Assembly: GCA_036267635.1 (NCBI GenBank)
Contig: DATAVR010000071.1
Coordinates: forward strand, 6,704 to 70,703
Direction: 5' to 3'
DNA from: JADGRB01 sp036267635
GTDB lineage: Bacteria > Myxococcota_A > Polyangia > Fen-1088
Length of the DNA stretch: 64,000 nucleotides
The stretch's first letter is position 1. Each line of letters begins with the position of its first letter. The translations under genes were made by a program, and so were the position numbers. This document shows positions 42,610-50,220 of this stretch, piece after piece. The notes below the pieces were generated by a model. It was not told the DNA's origin. It did no database searches and saw only the letters and a list, made by a program, of their open reading frames with translations.

Positions 42610-43989
42610 GTGGGATTCCAGTTGGCGGTTTTCCTGGGCGAGCAGATTCGGACTTTCGATCTTCCGGCGTCCGGCGAGGTGACCATCGGTCGCGGTGAGG
42701 GGAGCGCGGTTCGGCTCGACGATCCGTCTGTTTCGCGCCAGCACGCGGTCCTCCGCGTGGGCGACCGGCTGGAGATCGAGGACCTGAGCGGTTCTAACGG
42801 AATCTTCATTCGCGAGAAGGCGCGTCCCGGGACGGGGAACGAGACGTTGAACATGCGGCAGCTGGTTCGCCGAAAGGCCGACCTCGCGGTCGGCGAGCGG
42901 ATCCTGCTCGGCACGGCCAGCATGGTCGTGCGGCACGCGCCGCAGGGTGAGATCCTCGACCTCGAGGCGGCGGGCCAGGCCGCCGGCGGTGTCGCCCTGC
43001 GAGATCCCGCCATGCGCGCCCTCTACGAGCAGGCGATGCGCGCGGCGCGGGCGCCGATCAGCGTCCTCTTGCTCGGCGAGACGGGGGTCGGCAAGGAGGT
43101 CCTGGCGCGCGCCATTCATGCGCAGTCGCCTCGCGCGAGGGGGCCCTTCATGGGCATCAACTGCGCGGCGCTGGCCGAGTCGCTCCTCGAGAGCGAGCTG
43201 TTCGGCAGCGAGAAGGGGGCGTTCACCGGTGCCGTGGCCGCGCGCCCCGGGTTGTTCGAGGCGGCCAGCGGCGGAACGGTCTTCCTCGACGAGGTCGGCG
43301 ACCTGCCGCTCGCGATGCAGGGCAAGCTCTTGCGGGTCCTCGAGGAGCGCGTGGTGACGCGCCTCGGATCGACGCGCGCGCGCCCCATCGACGTCCGATT
43401 CGTGGCGGCGACGAACCGGGACGTCGAGGGGGAGAGCCAAACGGGGCGTTTCCGCTCGGACCTCTACTTCCGACTGGCGGGGATCTCGCTGGCGATCCCG
43501 CCGCTTCGCGAGCGCCCCGCCGAGGTCGACCTTCTCGTGGAAACGTTCGTCGCGGCCGCCTGCAGGGGCCTCGATCGCGCTCTTTTGGCGGTGTCGTTCG
43601 AGGCGCTCGCTCTGCTCCGGCGATACCGCTGGCCCGGGAACGTTCGCGAGCTGCGGAACGTCATCGAGCGCGCCGCCGTGCTGTGCGCGGGCGACACGAT
43701 CTTGCCGGAGCACCTCTCGCCCTCGCTGCTCGCTGCGGCCGCTCCCACGGCCTTCCCGGCCCCGAGCGTCCATCTGCCGAACGAACCGGAGACGCGCCCG
43801 TCGCCTGACGACGGCGGCCGGGACCTGCAGGACGAGATCAAGTCGCTCGAGCGCGCGCGAATCATGACGGCGCTCGAGCGCTGCGGTGGAAATCAGAGCA
43901 AGGCGGCCGAGGCCCTCGGCATCTCCCGCCGCACCCTGGTCTCCCGCCTGTCCGAGTTCGGCCTCCCGCGCCCGCGCAAGTCGAGCTGA
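42610..43989 (+). CDS. FHA-domain sigma-54-dependent transcriptional activator
   Basis: A 459-residue enhancer-binding protein. The N-terminal FHA domain (about 5-105: VTIGRGEGSAVRLDDPSVSRQHAVLRV, split as GRGE…SRQHA; SGSNGIFI) binds phosphothreonine, so input is probably a Ser/Thr kinase. The AAA+ domain has Walker A GETGVGKE (from 156), the sigma-54 contact loop GAFTGA (203-208) and Walker B FLDEVGD (D227). The C-terminal Fis-type helix-turn-helix is NQSKAAEALGISRRTLVSRL (428-447). GTG at 42610 is the likely start (TTG at 42622 is an alternative); TATACT lies 10 bp upstream. Divergent from the GH5 mannanase it probably controls. Confidence 0.93.
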   Translation: MGFQLAVFLGEQIRTFDLPASGEVTIGRGEGSAVRLDDPSVSRQHAVLRVGDRLEIEDLSGSNGIFIREKARPGTGNETLNMRQLVRRKADLAVGERILLGTASMVVRHAPQGEILDLEAAGQAAGGVALRDPAMRALYEQAMRAARAPISVLLLGETGVGKEVLARAIHAQSPRARGPFMGINCAALAESLLESELFGSEKGAFTGAVAARPGLFEAASGGTVFLDEVGDLPLAMQGKLLRVLEERVVTRLGSTRARPIDVRFVAATNRDVEGESQTGRFRSDLYFRLAGISLAIPPLRERPAEVDLLVETFVAAACRGLDRALLAVSFEALALLRRYRWPGNVRELRNVIERAAVLCAGDTILPEHLSPSLLAAAAPTAFPAPSVHLPNEPETRPSPDDGGRDLQDEIKSLERARIMTALERCGGNQSKAAEALGISRRTLVSRLSEFGLPRPRKSS

Positions 43990-43990
43990 C

Positions 43991-44006
43991 GCGAACCTCG
44001 CCCGAG
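43991..44006 (+). promoter_or_regulatory. Proposed activator site upstream of the repeat-peptide gene
   Basis: GCGAACCTCGCCCGAG begins one base after the activator's stop codon. It matches GCGAACCTTGCCCAAG at 44338-44353 at 14 of 16 positions and lies 52 bp upstream of the -24 element at 44059. Confidence 0.45.
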
Positions 44007-44058
44007 TCGCGCGCGCGTCCGTTCGGGAGCGACCGCCGGCAGCGGCGCGCTGCGCCCA

Positions 44059-44074
44059 AGGCACATCGCTTGCA
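44059..44074 (+). promoter_or_regulatory. Sigma-54 (-24/-12) promoter of the repeat-peptide gene
   Basis: AGGCAC-N5-TTGCA: GGCAC and TTGCA match the consensus exactly and the spacing is correct. This is the best -24/-12 element in the window. Predicted start near 44086, leader about 76 nt. Confidence 0.72.
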
Positions 44075-44161
44075 CGAGCGTGGCTGTGACCCCGAAAAAG
44101 GAAGAGGAGGCGACAGTCGCTTCGTCCTCACTTAACCAGCATCCCCGCCCATGGAGACACG

Positions 44162-44308
44162 ATGAAAACCACGCTCAACGTACGGAGCTCGATCAAGGCC
44201 GGCAGGCTGGCGACGAATCACAGTCGCGCGGCGCTCAAGGTGCGCAGCTCGATCAGAGCCGGCAAGCTCTCGACGAACCACAACCGCGCCCGCATCCAGA
44301 TTCGCTGA
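44162..44308 (+). CDS. 48-residue tandem-repeat peptide
   Basis: A short gene missed by length cut-offs. The ATG at 44162 follows GGAGACACG. The product is two consecutive 20-residue repeats, LNVRSSIKAGRLATNHSRAA and LKVRSSIRAGKLSTNHNRAR, after MKTT and before IQIR. The repeats keep identical spacing, and most differences between them are conservative, which argues for selection on the peptide. It is very basic, has no cysteine, no signal peptide and no hydrophobic helix. It sits behind an excellent sigma-54 promoter directly after the activator gene. I do not know a function: a secreted or processed peptide, an RNA/DNA-binding peptide or a structural repeat are all possible. Confidence 0.65.
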   Translation: MKTTLNVRSSIKAGRLATNHSRAALKVRSSIRAGKLSTNHNRARIQIR

Positions 44309-44332
44309 GCCAGCCGACCGGCGGGAGCCTAG

Positions 44333-44365
44333 CTTGCGCGAACCTTGCCCAAGGCCTTGCGCAAA
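44333..44365 (+). promoter_or_regulatory. Triple TTGCGCAA-type site downstream of the repeat peptide
   Basis: CTTGCGCGAA (44333-44342), CTTGCCCAAG (44344-44353) and CTTGCGCAAA (44356-44365) in 33 bp, the densest cluster in the window. Its right edge is 57 bp upstream of a weaker -24/-12 element at 44423. The 263-bp stretch from 44309 to 44571 contains only this cluster, that element and no gene I can support. Confidence 0.5.
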
Positions 44366-44422
44366 ACTTGTTCGCGCCGCGCGCGTCCGCACCACCAACG
44401 GCGATCCCGTAGCGTCCCGCGG

Positions 44423-44438
44423 CGGAAGCGGTTTTGCT
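44423..44438 (+). promoter_or_regulatory. Weak sigma-54-like promoter with no obvious gene
   Basis: CGGAAG-N5-TTGCT has correct GG/GC spacing and a perfect -12 but a poor -24 flank. It would transcribe towards and antisense to the VapC gene. No open frame with a standard start follows before that gene, so the product would be a small RNA or nothing. Confidence 0.3.
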
Positions 44439-44571
44439 TCACAACTCCTCTGACGAACTCGACGTCGATCGCCACCGCCGCACCCAACCACAGCGGGTTC
44501 ACCTCGTGGTCCGCCACCGGATCGTCCGTGAGCGCGTAGGGTCTCCTTGGCGGATTGACCGAAGGAGCCGA

Positions 44572-44979
44572 TCACGCGAACGGATCGACGACGGGTACCT
44601 TGGCGGCCGCGAAGTCGCGCCGGTTGCGGGTGGCAACCGTCAGGCCGTGGGCGAGGGCGGTGGCGGCGATGAAGCTGTCCTTGACGGGCATCGCACGCCC
44701 CGCCGTTCGCAGATCGGCGAGCAGCTCGGCCCAACGAAGTCCGAGCGACGCATCCCAGGGCAGGCATTGGATGCGCGCGATGCCCTCGTCGAACCAGCCC
44801 TCGAGCCGCCGCCTTCGCTTTCCGCGCGGCAGCAGCAGGATGCCGAACCGGATCTCGCCGAGAATCACGGGATCGACCGCGAGGTCGCGCTCGTTCGCCC
44901 TGAGCCACGCGACGACCTTCGGGTCGGGCTCCGGCTTGGTCGGCTCACACAGGACGTTGGCGTCGACGAGATAGATCAA
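44572..44979 (-). CDS. PIN-domain toxin of VapC/FitB type
   Basis: A 135-residue PIN-domain RNase. Acidic active-site residues are visible: D6 in IYLVDANVL, E in VILGEIRFG, and the late acidic residue in PVKDSFIAATALAHG followed by TRNRRDF. The TTG at 44979 overlaps the antitoxin stop by four bases (TTGA), which is the expected coupling and sets the start; the frame continues upstream only as antitoxin overlap. The toxin would cleave RNA when released from its antitoxin. Confidence 0.9.
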   Translation of the reverse strand: MIYLVDANVLCEPTKPEPDPKVVAWLRANERDLAVDPVILGEIRFGILLLPRGKRRRRLEGWFDEGIARIQCLPWDASLGLRWAELLADLRTAGRAMPVKDSFIAATALAHGLTVATRNRRDFAAAKVPVVDPFA

Positions 44980-45206
44980 AGGTCGTCGGTGGATTCGGAT
45001 TCGATCGGGGTGAAGAAGTCCTTCTGCGGGCAGGCGAGCAGCCAATCGACCACCCCTTCGTTCGCGGGCGGCGACAGTCGAGTGAGCCGGTATTCCCCGC
45101 GGTCGATGCGCTCGAGCTCGAACTCCTGGCCAGGCTCGATGCCATCCTGTTCCCGTATCGCGACGGGGAGGACGATCTGGCCCTTCGTGGAGATGGCCGT
45201 CTTCAT
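44976..45206 (-). CDS. AbrB/SpoVT-type antitoxin (VapB-like)
   Basis: A 76-residue protein starting MKTAISTKGQIVLPVAIRE, the swapped-hairpin DNA-binding fold of AbrB/MazE antitoxins. The C-terminal half (VVDWLLACPQKDFFTPIE) would wrap the PIN toxin. The ATG at 45206 is preceded immediately by a palindrome that probably is its own operator. Confidence 0.88.
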   Translation of the reverse strand: MKTAISTKGQIVLPVAIREQDGIEPGQEFELERIDRGEYRLTRLSPPANEGVVDWLLACPQKDFFTPIESESTDDL

Positions 45207-45210
45207 GTCG

Positions 45211-45227
45211 GTAAGATAACGTCTTAC
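45211..45227 (-). promoter_or_regulatory. Palindromic operator of the toxin-antitoxin pair
   Basis: GTAAGA-TAACG-TCTTAC is a 6-bp inverted repeat with a 5-bp centre ending 4 bp before the antitoxin ATG. This is the usual place for autorepression by AbrB-type antitoxin/toxin complexes. Confidence 0.6.
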
Positions 45228-45391
45228 CTGAAGGCGGTCAAGGTGAGAGCCAATCTCGAGCGTGGCCGACAAGGCCCGCCCGGCATCCAGCCATCGCGAC
45301 CTCGAGTCCGAGGACCTCTGCCGCGCGCGCGCCGGGCCTGGCTTCGGCGCGCCGGTTGCCGCCGCCGTCCGCGGCGATCCATCATCACCAT

Positions 45392-45898
45392 GTGGCGCCA
45401 GTCAGGAACGCGGCGACGGTCAAGAACTTGGCGCGCGCGGGGGTCGGCCCGCTGGTCGCCTTCGTCGTGGCCGGCGGCGCCGCGCTGTGCGCCGGGTGCG
45501 TGCCCGATGCGCTGGTCCAGCGGGCCTCGAACGAGTTTGCCTGCCCGCAACAACGCATCGAGGTGATCGACCGGCGCGACATCGCCGCCGGCCTCTACGA
45601 CGTCGACGCTTGCGGGTCACGGGCGCGGTACATGTGCTTCCAGACCGGGCGAGGCGGGCGGACCATGGGTGGTGCCTGCGTGCACGAGCCGGATCCGCCG
45701 CGGTGGGATCCCGACCCCACGCTGGTGGCGAGCCTGCCGAGACCACCAGGAATGTCGGGCGACGGTCGGCTGGCGCGGATCTGCCCGCGAAACGAGTCGC
45801 CCGAGGACGACTGCCTGACCATGGAGGGCGGCGCCTGGCACTGGTATCACTGGGTGTACGTGCGCCAGCCCGGCGGCCTCGGCGCGCCGGGGATGTGA
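45392..45898 (+). CDS. Uncharacterised Cys-rich lipoprotein
   Basis: A 168-residue lipoprotein with signal peptide ending ALCAGC. The mature part starts with ASNEFACPQQRIEVIDRRD and YDVDACGSRARYMCF, a Cys/aromatic pattern seen repeatedly in hypothetical lipoproteins of myxobacteria; two more cysteines lie near the C-terminus. The start is uncertain: GTG at 45392 is used, TTG at 45356 or 45428 are alternatives, and none has a clear ribosome site. It converges with the endonuclease IV gene. Function unknown. Confidence 0.6.
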   Translation: MAPVRNAATVKNLARAGVGPLVAFVVAGGAALCAGCVPDALVQRASNEFACPQQRIEVIDRRDIAAGLYDVDACGSRARYMCFQTGRGGRTMGGACVHEPDPPRWDPDPTLVASLPRPPGMSGDGRLARICPRNESPEDDCLTMEGGAWHWYHWVYVRQPGGLGAPGM

Positions 45899-45918
45899 CC
45901 GCCGAGGCGTAACCTGTC

Positions 45919-46854
45919 TCAGGCGAACAGTCGCCCCTGGCGTGGGTCGGTCTTCTCGGGCAGGGCCTGCGACTTGGGAGGCCCTGCGGGGCGCGGCGCG
46001 CCGATGAGGCCGCGCAGGCGGACGAGGTTCCGCGGGAACGACGACGCTCCGTCGGGCCCCGACGGCGTCTCCAGCACGGCGGGCGTGGCGGCGAAGCGGG
46101 GGTCGTTCACCAGCCGCCAGAACGGCAAGAGGCCGAGGTAGCCGTCGCCGATCTCGGCGTGGCGGTCGACGTGGCTGCCGGTCGGCGTCTTCGAGTCGTT
46201 GAGGTGGAACGCGCGCAGGCGGTCGAGGCCGAGCACGCGCGCGAAGGCGTCGAAGGTCCGCTCGTAGCCCTCTTCGGTGCTGAGGTCGTAGCCGGAGGCG
46301 TGGGCGTGGCAGGTGTCGAAGCAGATCCCCACGGTGTCGCCGCCGCGCGCGCGGGCCAGCATCGCCTCCATCTCCTCGAAGCGGCAGCCGAGGCAGCTCC
46401 CCTGGCCGGCGGTGATCTCCAGCAGCAGGCGCACCCGCATCCCGCGCGTGCGGGCGTGCAGCTCGGAGAGCGACTCGGCCGCGGCGTCGATGCCCACCTC
46501 GACGCCGGCGCCGAGGTGGGCGCCCGGGTGCAGCACCACGAAGTCGAGGCCCAGCTCCTCGGCGCGGAACATCTCGTCGCAGAGCGCGTCGCGGCTCTTG
46601 TCCAGGATCTCCGGGTCGGCGGCGGACAGATTGATGAGGTACGAGGCGTGCGACAACGTCGGCCACCCGACGGTGGCGTGCTCGCTGCGGAACAGCGAGA
46701 CCTCCTCGGGCAGGAACGGTTTGGCGCGCCATTGCGCCGACGGGCGGGCGAAGATCTGCACCGCTTCGCAACCGTCGGCCTTGCCGCGGGCGATGGCGGT
46801 GTGCGGCCCGCCGGCGACCGATTCGTGGGCTCCCAGAAGCATCCTTCGGAGCAT
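45919..46854 (-). CDS. nfo: Endonuclease IV (AP endonuclease)
   Basis: A 311-residue TIM-barrel DNA-repair enzyme that cuts 5' to abasic sites. MLLGAHESVAGG, VVLHPGAHLGAG, LLLEITAGQGSCLG, GICFDTCHAHASGYD, FHLNDSKTPTGSHVDRHAEIGDG carry the Zn-binding His, Glu and Asp residues of the AP2Ec family. ATG at 46854 is chosen for the AGGAG 8 nt upstream; an in-frame ATG lies 12 codon-bases further (46842). It is divergent from the ATP synthase operon. Confidence 0.94.
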   Translation of the reverse strand: MLRRMLLGAHESVAGGPHTAIARGKADGCEAVQIFARPSAQWRAKPFLPEEVSLFRSEHATVGWPTLSHASYLINLSAADPEILDKSRDALCDEMFRAEELGLDFVVLHPGAHLGAGVEVGIDAAAESLSELHARTRGMRVRLLLEITAGQGSCLGCRFEEMEAMLARARGGDTVGICFDTCHAHASGYDLSTEEGYERTFDAFARVLGLDRLRAFHLNDSKTPTGSHVDRHAEIGDGYLGLLPFWRLVNDPRFAATPAVLETPSGPDGASSFPRNLVRLRGLIGAPRPAGPPKSQALPEKTDPRQGRLFA

Positions 46855-46877
46855 ACGAGTTTCTCCTGACGTTTCCA

Positions 46878-46906
46878 TTGACGAAGGGCGCCCGATTGGG
46901 TAAACG
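46878..46906 (+). promoter_or_regulatory. Possible promoter of the ATP synthase operon
   Basis: TTGACG (46878-46883), a 17-bp spacer and TAAACG (46901-46906). The -35 matches five of six; the -10 keeps the first, second and fourth bases of TATAAT. It would give a leader of only about 10 nt before the ATG at 46923. Confidence 0.35.
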
Positions 46907-46922
46907 ACCCGCGGATTTCCCT

Positions 46923-47414
46923 ATGAATTCCGCTCTCGTTTTCCTGCTCTCCGCCGCGCCGGTGTCGCCTGAGCCGCAGCTCATCGACATCGATCGGACC
47001 GTGTTCGTGCAGCTGGGGATCTTCGCGGTGGTTTCGCTGGCGCTCTGGCAGCTTCTCTGGAAACCGTACCTCCGCGTGCGCGCCGAGCGGGTGACCCGCG
47101 TCGACGGCTACCGCCAGGATGCCGTGCGGATGGACGCCGAGGCGGCCGACCGGTTGGGCAAGGCCGAGCACGCGCTGACGGCGGCCCGGCGGTTGGGCGC
47201 CAGCGCGCGGGCGGCGGCCCGCTCCGAGGCGCAGGCGGCCGAGCAAGTGGTCCTGGCTGCGGCGAACGCCGACGCGCAGAAGACGGTGGCCGCGGCCCGC
47301 GTGCGGCTCGAGGCGACGCTGGCGACCGAGCGAGGGAAGCTGGAGGGCGAGACGCGCCAGGTGGCCGCGACGGCAGCCCGCCGAATCTTGGGGCGGGAGG
47401 CGTCCCTATTATGA
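46923..47414 (+). CDS. ATP synthase F0 subunit b' (second b-type subunit)
   Basis: A 163-residue stator subunit: short N-terminus, one membrane helix (VFVQLGIFAVVSLALWQLL, about 24-42), then a long Ala/Arg/Glu-rich coiled coil. It precedes a second b-like gene, as in other bacteria with paired b/b' subunits. The stop overlaps the next ATG (ATGA). Confidence 0.82.
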   Translation: MNSALVFLLSAAPVSPEPQLIDIDRTVFVQLGIFAVVSLALWQLLWKPYLRVRAERVTRVDGYRQDAVRMDAEAADRLGKAEHALTAARRLGASARAAARSEAQAAEQVVLAAANADAQKTVAAARVRLEATLATERGKLEGETRQVAATAARRILGREASLL

Positions 47415-48088
47415 TGATGCGCGCGGTGACGATGCGCGCTGTTCGTCGCTGGACGGTCGTCGCCGCGCTGTTGTTGTTGGGCGGGCTCGCTCTCGGCGCG
47501 GTTGCGCCGGCCCAGGCCGAGGAGACGACCGCGCCGGCCGCGGCCGAGGGCGGCGACCACCCGGGCGGCGCAGAGGCGGCACCCGAGATTCAGGGCAAGA
47601 AGCTCGGGCTGCAGGTGCTCAACTTCAGCGTGCTGGTTTTGGTCCTGTTCCTCGCCGGTGGCTCGGCGATCCGCAAAGCGTTGCTGACCCGCCACCAACA
47701 GATGAAGGCCGATCTGGCCGCGGCGGCCAAGGCGCGTGCCGACGCCGAGGCGCGCCTCGCGCAGCAGGAGACGCGGCTCGCCGCGCTGGAGCAGGAGATC
47801 GAAGCGATTCGCAACGGCGTCAAGGCGGAGGCCGAGGCCGAAAAGGCGCGGCTCATCGCGATCGCCGAGGAGCGCGCCAAGCGGATTCGCGAGGAGACCA
47901 GCTTCGTGCTCGATCAGCAGATCAAGGAGGCCGAGGGGCGGCTTCGGCGCGAGGTGGCGGAAGCCGCCGTCGCTCTGGCCGAGCAGCTCGTTCGCAAGTC
48001 GTTGGGCGAGGCCGATCAGCAGCGGATGGTCGACAGCTTCGTCGCCGACGTCGCCGGCTCGCCGGCCGCGCCGCGGGGACAGGCCTGA
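47411..48088 (+). CDS. atpF: ATP synthase F0 subunit b
   Basis: A 225-residue b subunit that links F1 to the membrane. It has an unusual N-terminal extension resembling a signal peptide (WTVVAALLLLGGLALGAVAPAQA), then the b-type helix LGLQVLNFSVLVLVLFLAGG (about 59-78) and a long coiled coil ending AVALAEQLVRKSLGEADQ. Similar signal-like leaders occur on b subunits of some delta-proteobacterial groups. Start overlaps the b' stop; stop overlaps the delta start (TGATG). Confidence 0.88.
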   Translation: MMMRAVTMRAVRRWTVVAALLLLGGLALGAVAPAQAEETTAPAAAEGGDHPGGAEAAPEIQGKKLGLQVLNFSVLVLVLFLAGGSAIRKALLTRHQQMKADLAAAAKARADAEARLAQQETRLAALEQEIEAIRNGVKAEAEAEKARLIAIAEERAKRIREETSFVLDQQIKEAEGRLRREVAEAAVALAEQLVRKSLGEADQQRMVDSFVADVAGSPAAPRGQA

Positions 48089-48633
48089 TGGCGGCCACGG
48101 GCGGCTCCGTGGCGCGTCGTTACGCGCGCGCGCTCTTCGGGATCGGCGTCGACACCGGTTCTTTCGAGGCGCTCGGCCAGGAGATCGGCGATCTGGCCGC
48201 GCTCTGGAGCGAGTCGGCCGAGCTGCGGCAGACGCTGGAGAACCCGGTGTTCCGACCGTCGGAGAAGCGCGCCGTCCTCGAGCAGATCCTGCCGCGCGTC
48301 GCGCCGACCGCCGAGGTGCGCCGGCTGGCGCTCCTGCTGCTCGAGCGCCGCCGCATCTTGCTGCTGCCGGCCATCGCCCACGCCTACCGCGACCTCGCCG
48401 ACGCGCACACCGGTCGCGTCCGGGCCCGAGTGACCTCGGCCGAGCCGCTGGCGCCGGCCGCGCTCGACCGCGTGCGCCGCTCGCTCGAGCAGCGCACCGG
48501 CAAGAAGGTGATCGTGGAAATCGCCGTCGACGCCGCTCTCATCGGAGGCGTCGTCGCTCAGGTGGGCGATCTGGTGCTCGACGGCAGCGTCCGCACTCAG
48601 CTCGCCGACCTCCGACAGAAGCTTCTCAACTAG
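48088..48633 (+). CDS. atpH: ATP synthase F1 subunit delta
   Basis: A 181-residue OSCP/delta subunit joining the b stalk to the top of F1. VARRYARALFGIG at the N-terminus, LENPVFRPSEKRAVLEQIL in the helical domain and the C-terminal IGGVVAQVGDLVLDGSVRTQL are family hallmarks. Confidence 0.93.
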   Translation: MAATGGSVARRYARALFGIGVDTGSFEALGQEIGDLAALWSESAELRQTLENPVFRPSEKRAVLEQILPRVAPTAEVRRLALLLLERRRILLLPAIAHAYRDLADAHTGRVRARVTSAEPLAPAALDRVRRSLEQRTGKKVIVEIAVDAALIGGVVAQVGDLVLDGSVRTQLADLRQKLLN

Positions 48634-48663
48634 GCAACGAGCAACGGGAAAGAAAAGACAGCC

Positions 48664-50205
48664 ATGCAAATTCGCGCCGAGGAAATCAGCCAGATCATCC
48701 GCAAGGAGATCGAGAGCTTCGACCAGAAGGTCTCGGTCATGGAGACCGGCACCGTGCTCGAGGCGGGCGACGGCATCGCGCGCGTCTACGGTCTCGAGGC
48801 CGCGATGGCGGGTGAGCTGCTCGACTTCGGCCACGGCGGTGTCGTCGGGCTGGTGCTGAACCTGGAAGAGGACAACGTCGGCGTCGCGCTGCTCGGCAAC
48901 TACGAAGAGGTCCGCGAAGGGGACACCGTCAAGCGCACCGGCAAGATCGCGCAGGTCCCGGTGGGCGACGCGCTGACCGGCCGCGTGGTCAACGCGCTGG
49001 GGATCCCGATCGACGGCAAGGGGCCGATCACCGTCGGTCCCAACGACACCCGCAAGATCGAGGTGAAGGCGCCCGGCATCATCGCCCGCAAGTCGGTGCA
49101 CGAGCCGATGCAGACCGGCATCAAGGCGATCGACTCGATGATCCCCATCGGCCGCGGCCAGCGCGAGCTCATCATCGGCGACCGCCAGACCGGCAAGACG
49201 GCGGTGGCGGTCGACGCGATCATCAATCAGAAGGGGCAGGACGTGCACTGCTTCTACGTCGCCATTGGCCAGAAGCAGTCGACGGTGGCGGCGGTGGTCG
49301 AGAAGCTGCGCGAGACCGGCGCGCTCGCCTACACCACCATCATCGCCGCGACCGCCTCGGAGCCGGCGCCGCTGCAGTTCCTGGCGCCTTACACCGGCGT
49401 CACGATGGCCGAGTATTACCGCGACAGCGGCAAGCACGCGCTCATCATCTATGACGATCTCTCCAAGCAGGCGGTCGCCTACCGGCAGCTGTCCCTGCTG
49501 CTGCGCCGCCCGCCGGGGCGCGAGGCCTATCCGGGCGACGTTTTCTATCTCCACTCGCGCCTGCTCGAGCGCGCCGCCAAGCTCTCGGACAAGGAGGGCG
49601 CCGGCTCGCTCACCGCGCTCCCCATCATCGAAACGCAGGCCGGCGACGTGTCGGCCTACATCCCGACCAATGTCATCTCCATCACCGACGGGCAGATCTT
49701 CCTGGAGAGCGACCTGTTCTACTCCGGTCAGCGTCCGGCGGTGAACGCCGGCATCTCGGTCAGCCGCGTCGGTGGCGCCGCGCAGATCGTGGCCATGAAG
49801 AAGGTGGCCGGTAAGCTGCGGCTGGAGCTTGCGCAATATCGCGAGCTGGCGGCCTTCGCGCAGTTCGGATCGGACCTCGACAAGGCGACGCAGCAGCAGC
49901 TGGCCCGCGGCGCGCGCATGACCGAGCTGCTCAAGCAGGGGCAGTACCAGCCGCTCCCGGTCGAGAACCAGGTGCTCATCCTGTTCGCCGTCACCAGCGG
50001 CTTCGCCGACGCGCTGCCGATCGATTCGCTCGGGCGCTACGAGCGGGAGCTGTACGCCTTCGTGACCGCGCGTCACGGCGATCTGTGGACCGAGCTCAAG
50101 ACCAAGGGGAACGACAGCAAGGCCTGGGACGCGCTGCAGACCCGCATGAAGGCGACGCTGACCGAGTTCGGCAAAGAGTTCTCGCCGGAGGCTCCGGCCG
50201 CCTAG
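48664..50205 (+). CDS. atpA: ATP synthase F1 subunit alpha
   Basis: A 513-residue non-catalytic nucleotide-binding subunit. RAEEISQIIRKEIESFD start, P-loop GDRQTGKTAVAVD, the arginine-finger region SITDGQIFLESDLFYSGQRP and PAVNAGISVSRVG. Length and motifs are normal; nothing unusual seen. Confidence 0.97.
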   Translation: MQIRAEEISQIIRKEIESFDQKVSVMETGTVLEAGDGIARVYGLEAAMAGELLDFGHGGVVGLVLNLEEDNVGVALLGNYEEVREGDTVKRTGKIAQVPVGDALTGRVVNALGIPIDGKGPITVGPNDTRKIEVKAPGIIARKSVHEPMQTGIKAIDSMIPIGRGQRELIIGDRQTGKTAVAVDAIINQKGQDVHCFYVAIGQKQSTVAAVVEKLRETGALAYTTIIAATASEPAPLQFLAPYTGVTMAEYYRDSGKHALIIYDDLSKQAVAYRQLSLLLRRPPGREAYPGDVFYLHSRLLERAAKLSDKEGAGSLTALPIIETQAGDVSAYIPTNVISITDGQIFLESDLFYSGQRPAVNAGISVSRVGGAAQIVAMKKVAGKLRLELAQYRELAAFAQFGSDLDKATQQQLARGARMTELLKQGQYQPLPVENQVLILFAVTSGFADALPIDSLGRYERELYAFVTARHGDLWTELKTKGNDSKAWDALQTRMKATLTEFGKEFSPEAPAA

Positions 50206-50220
50206 CGCGCGCTTTCGAAG

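Noticed and set aside
44434..45219. A 261-codon plus-strand frame after the weak sigma-54-like element
   Set aside because: It is antisense to the toxin-antitoxin genes and its product is Arg-rich filler without a family.
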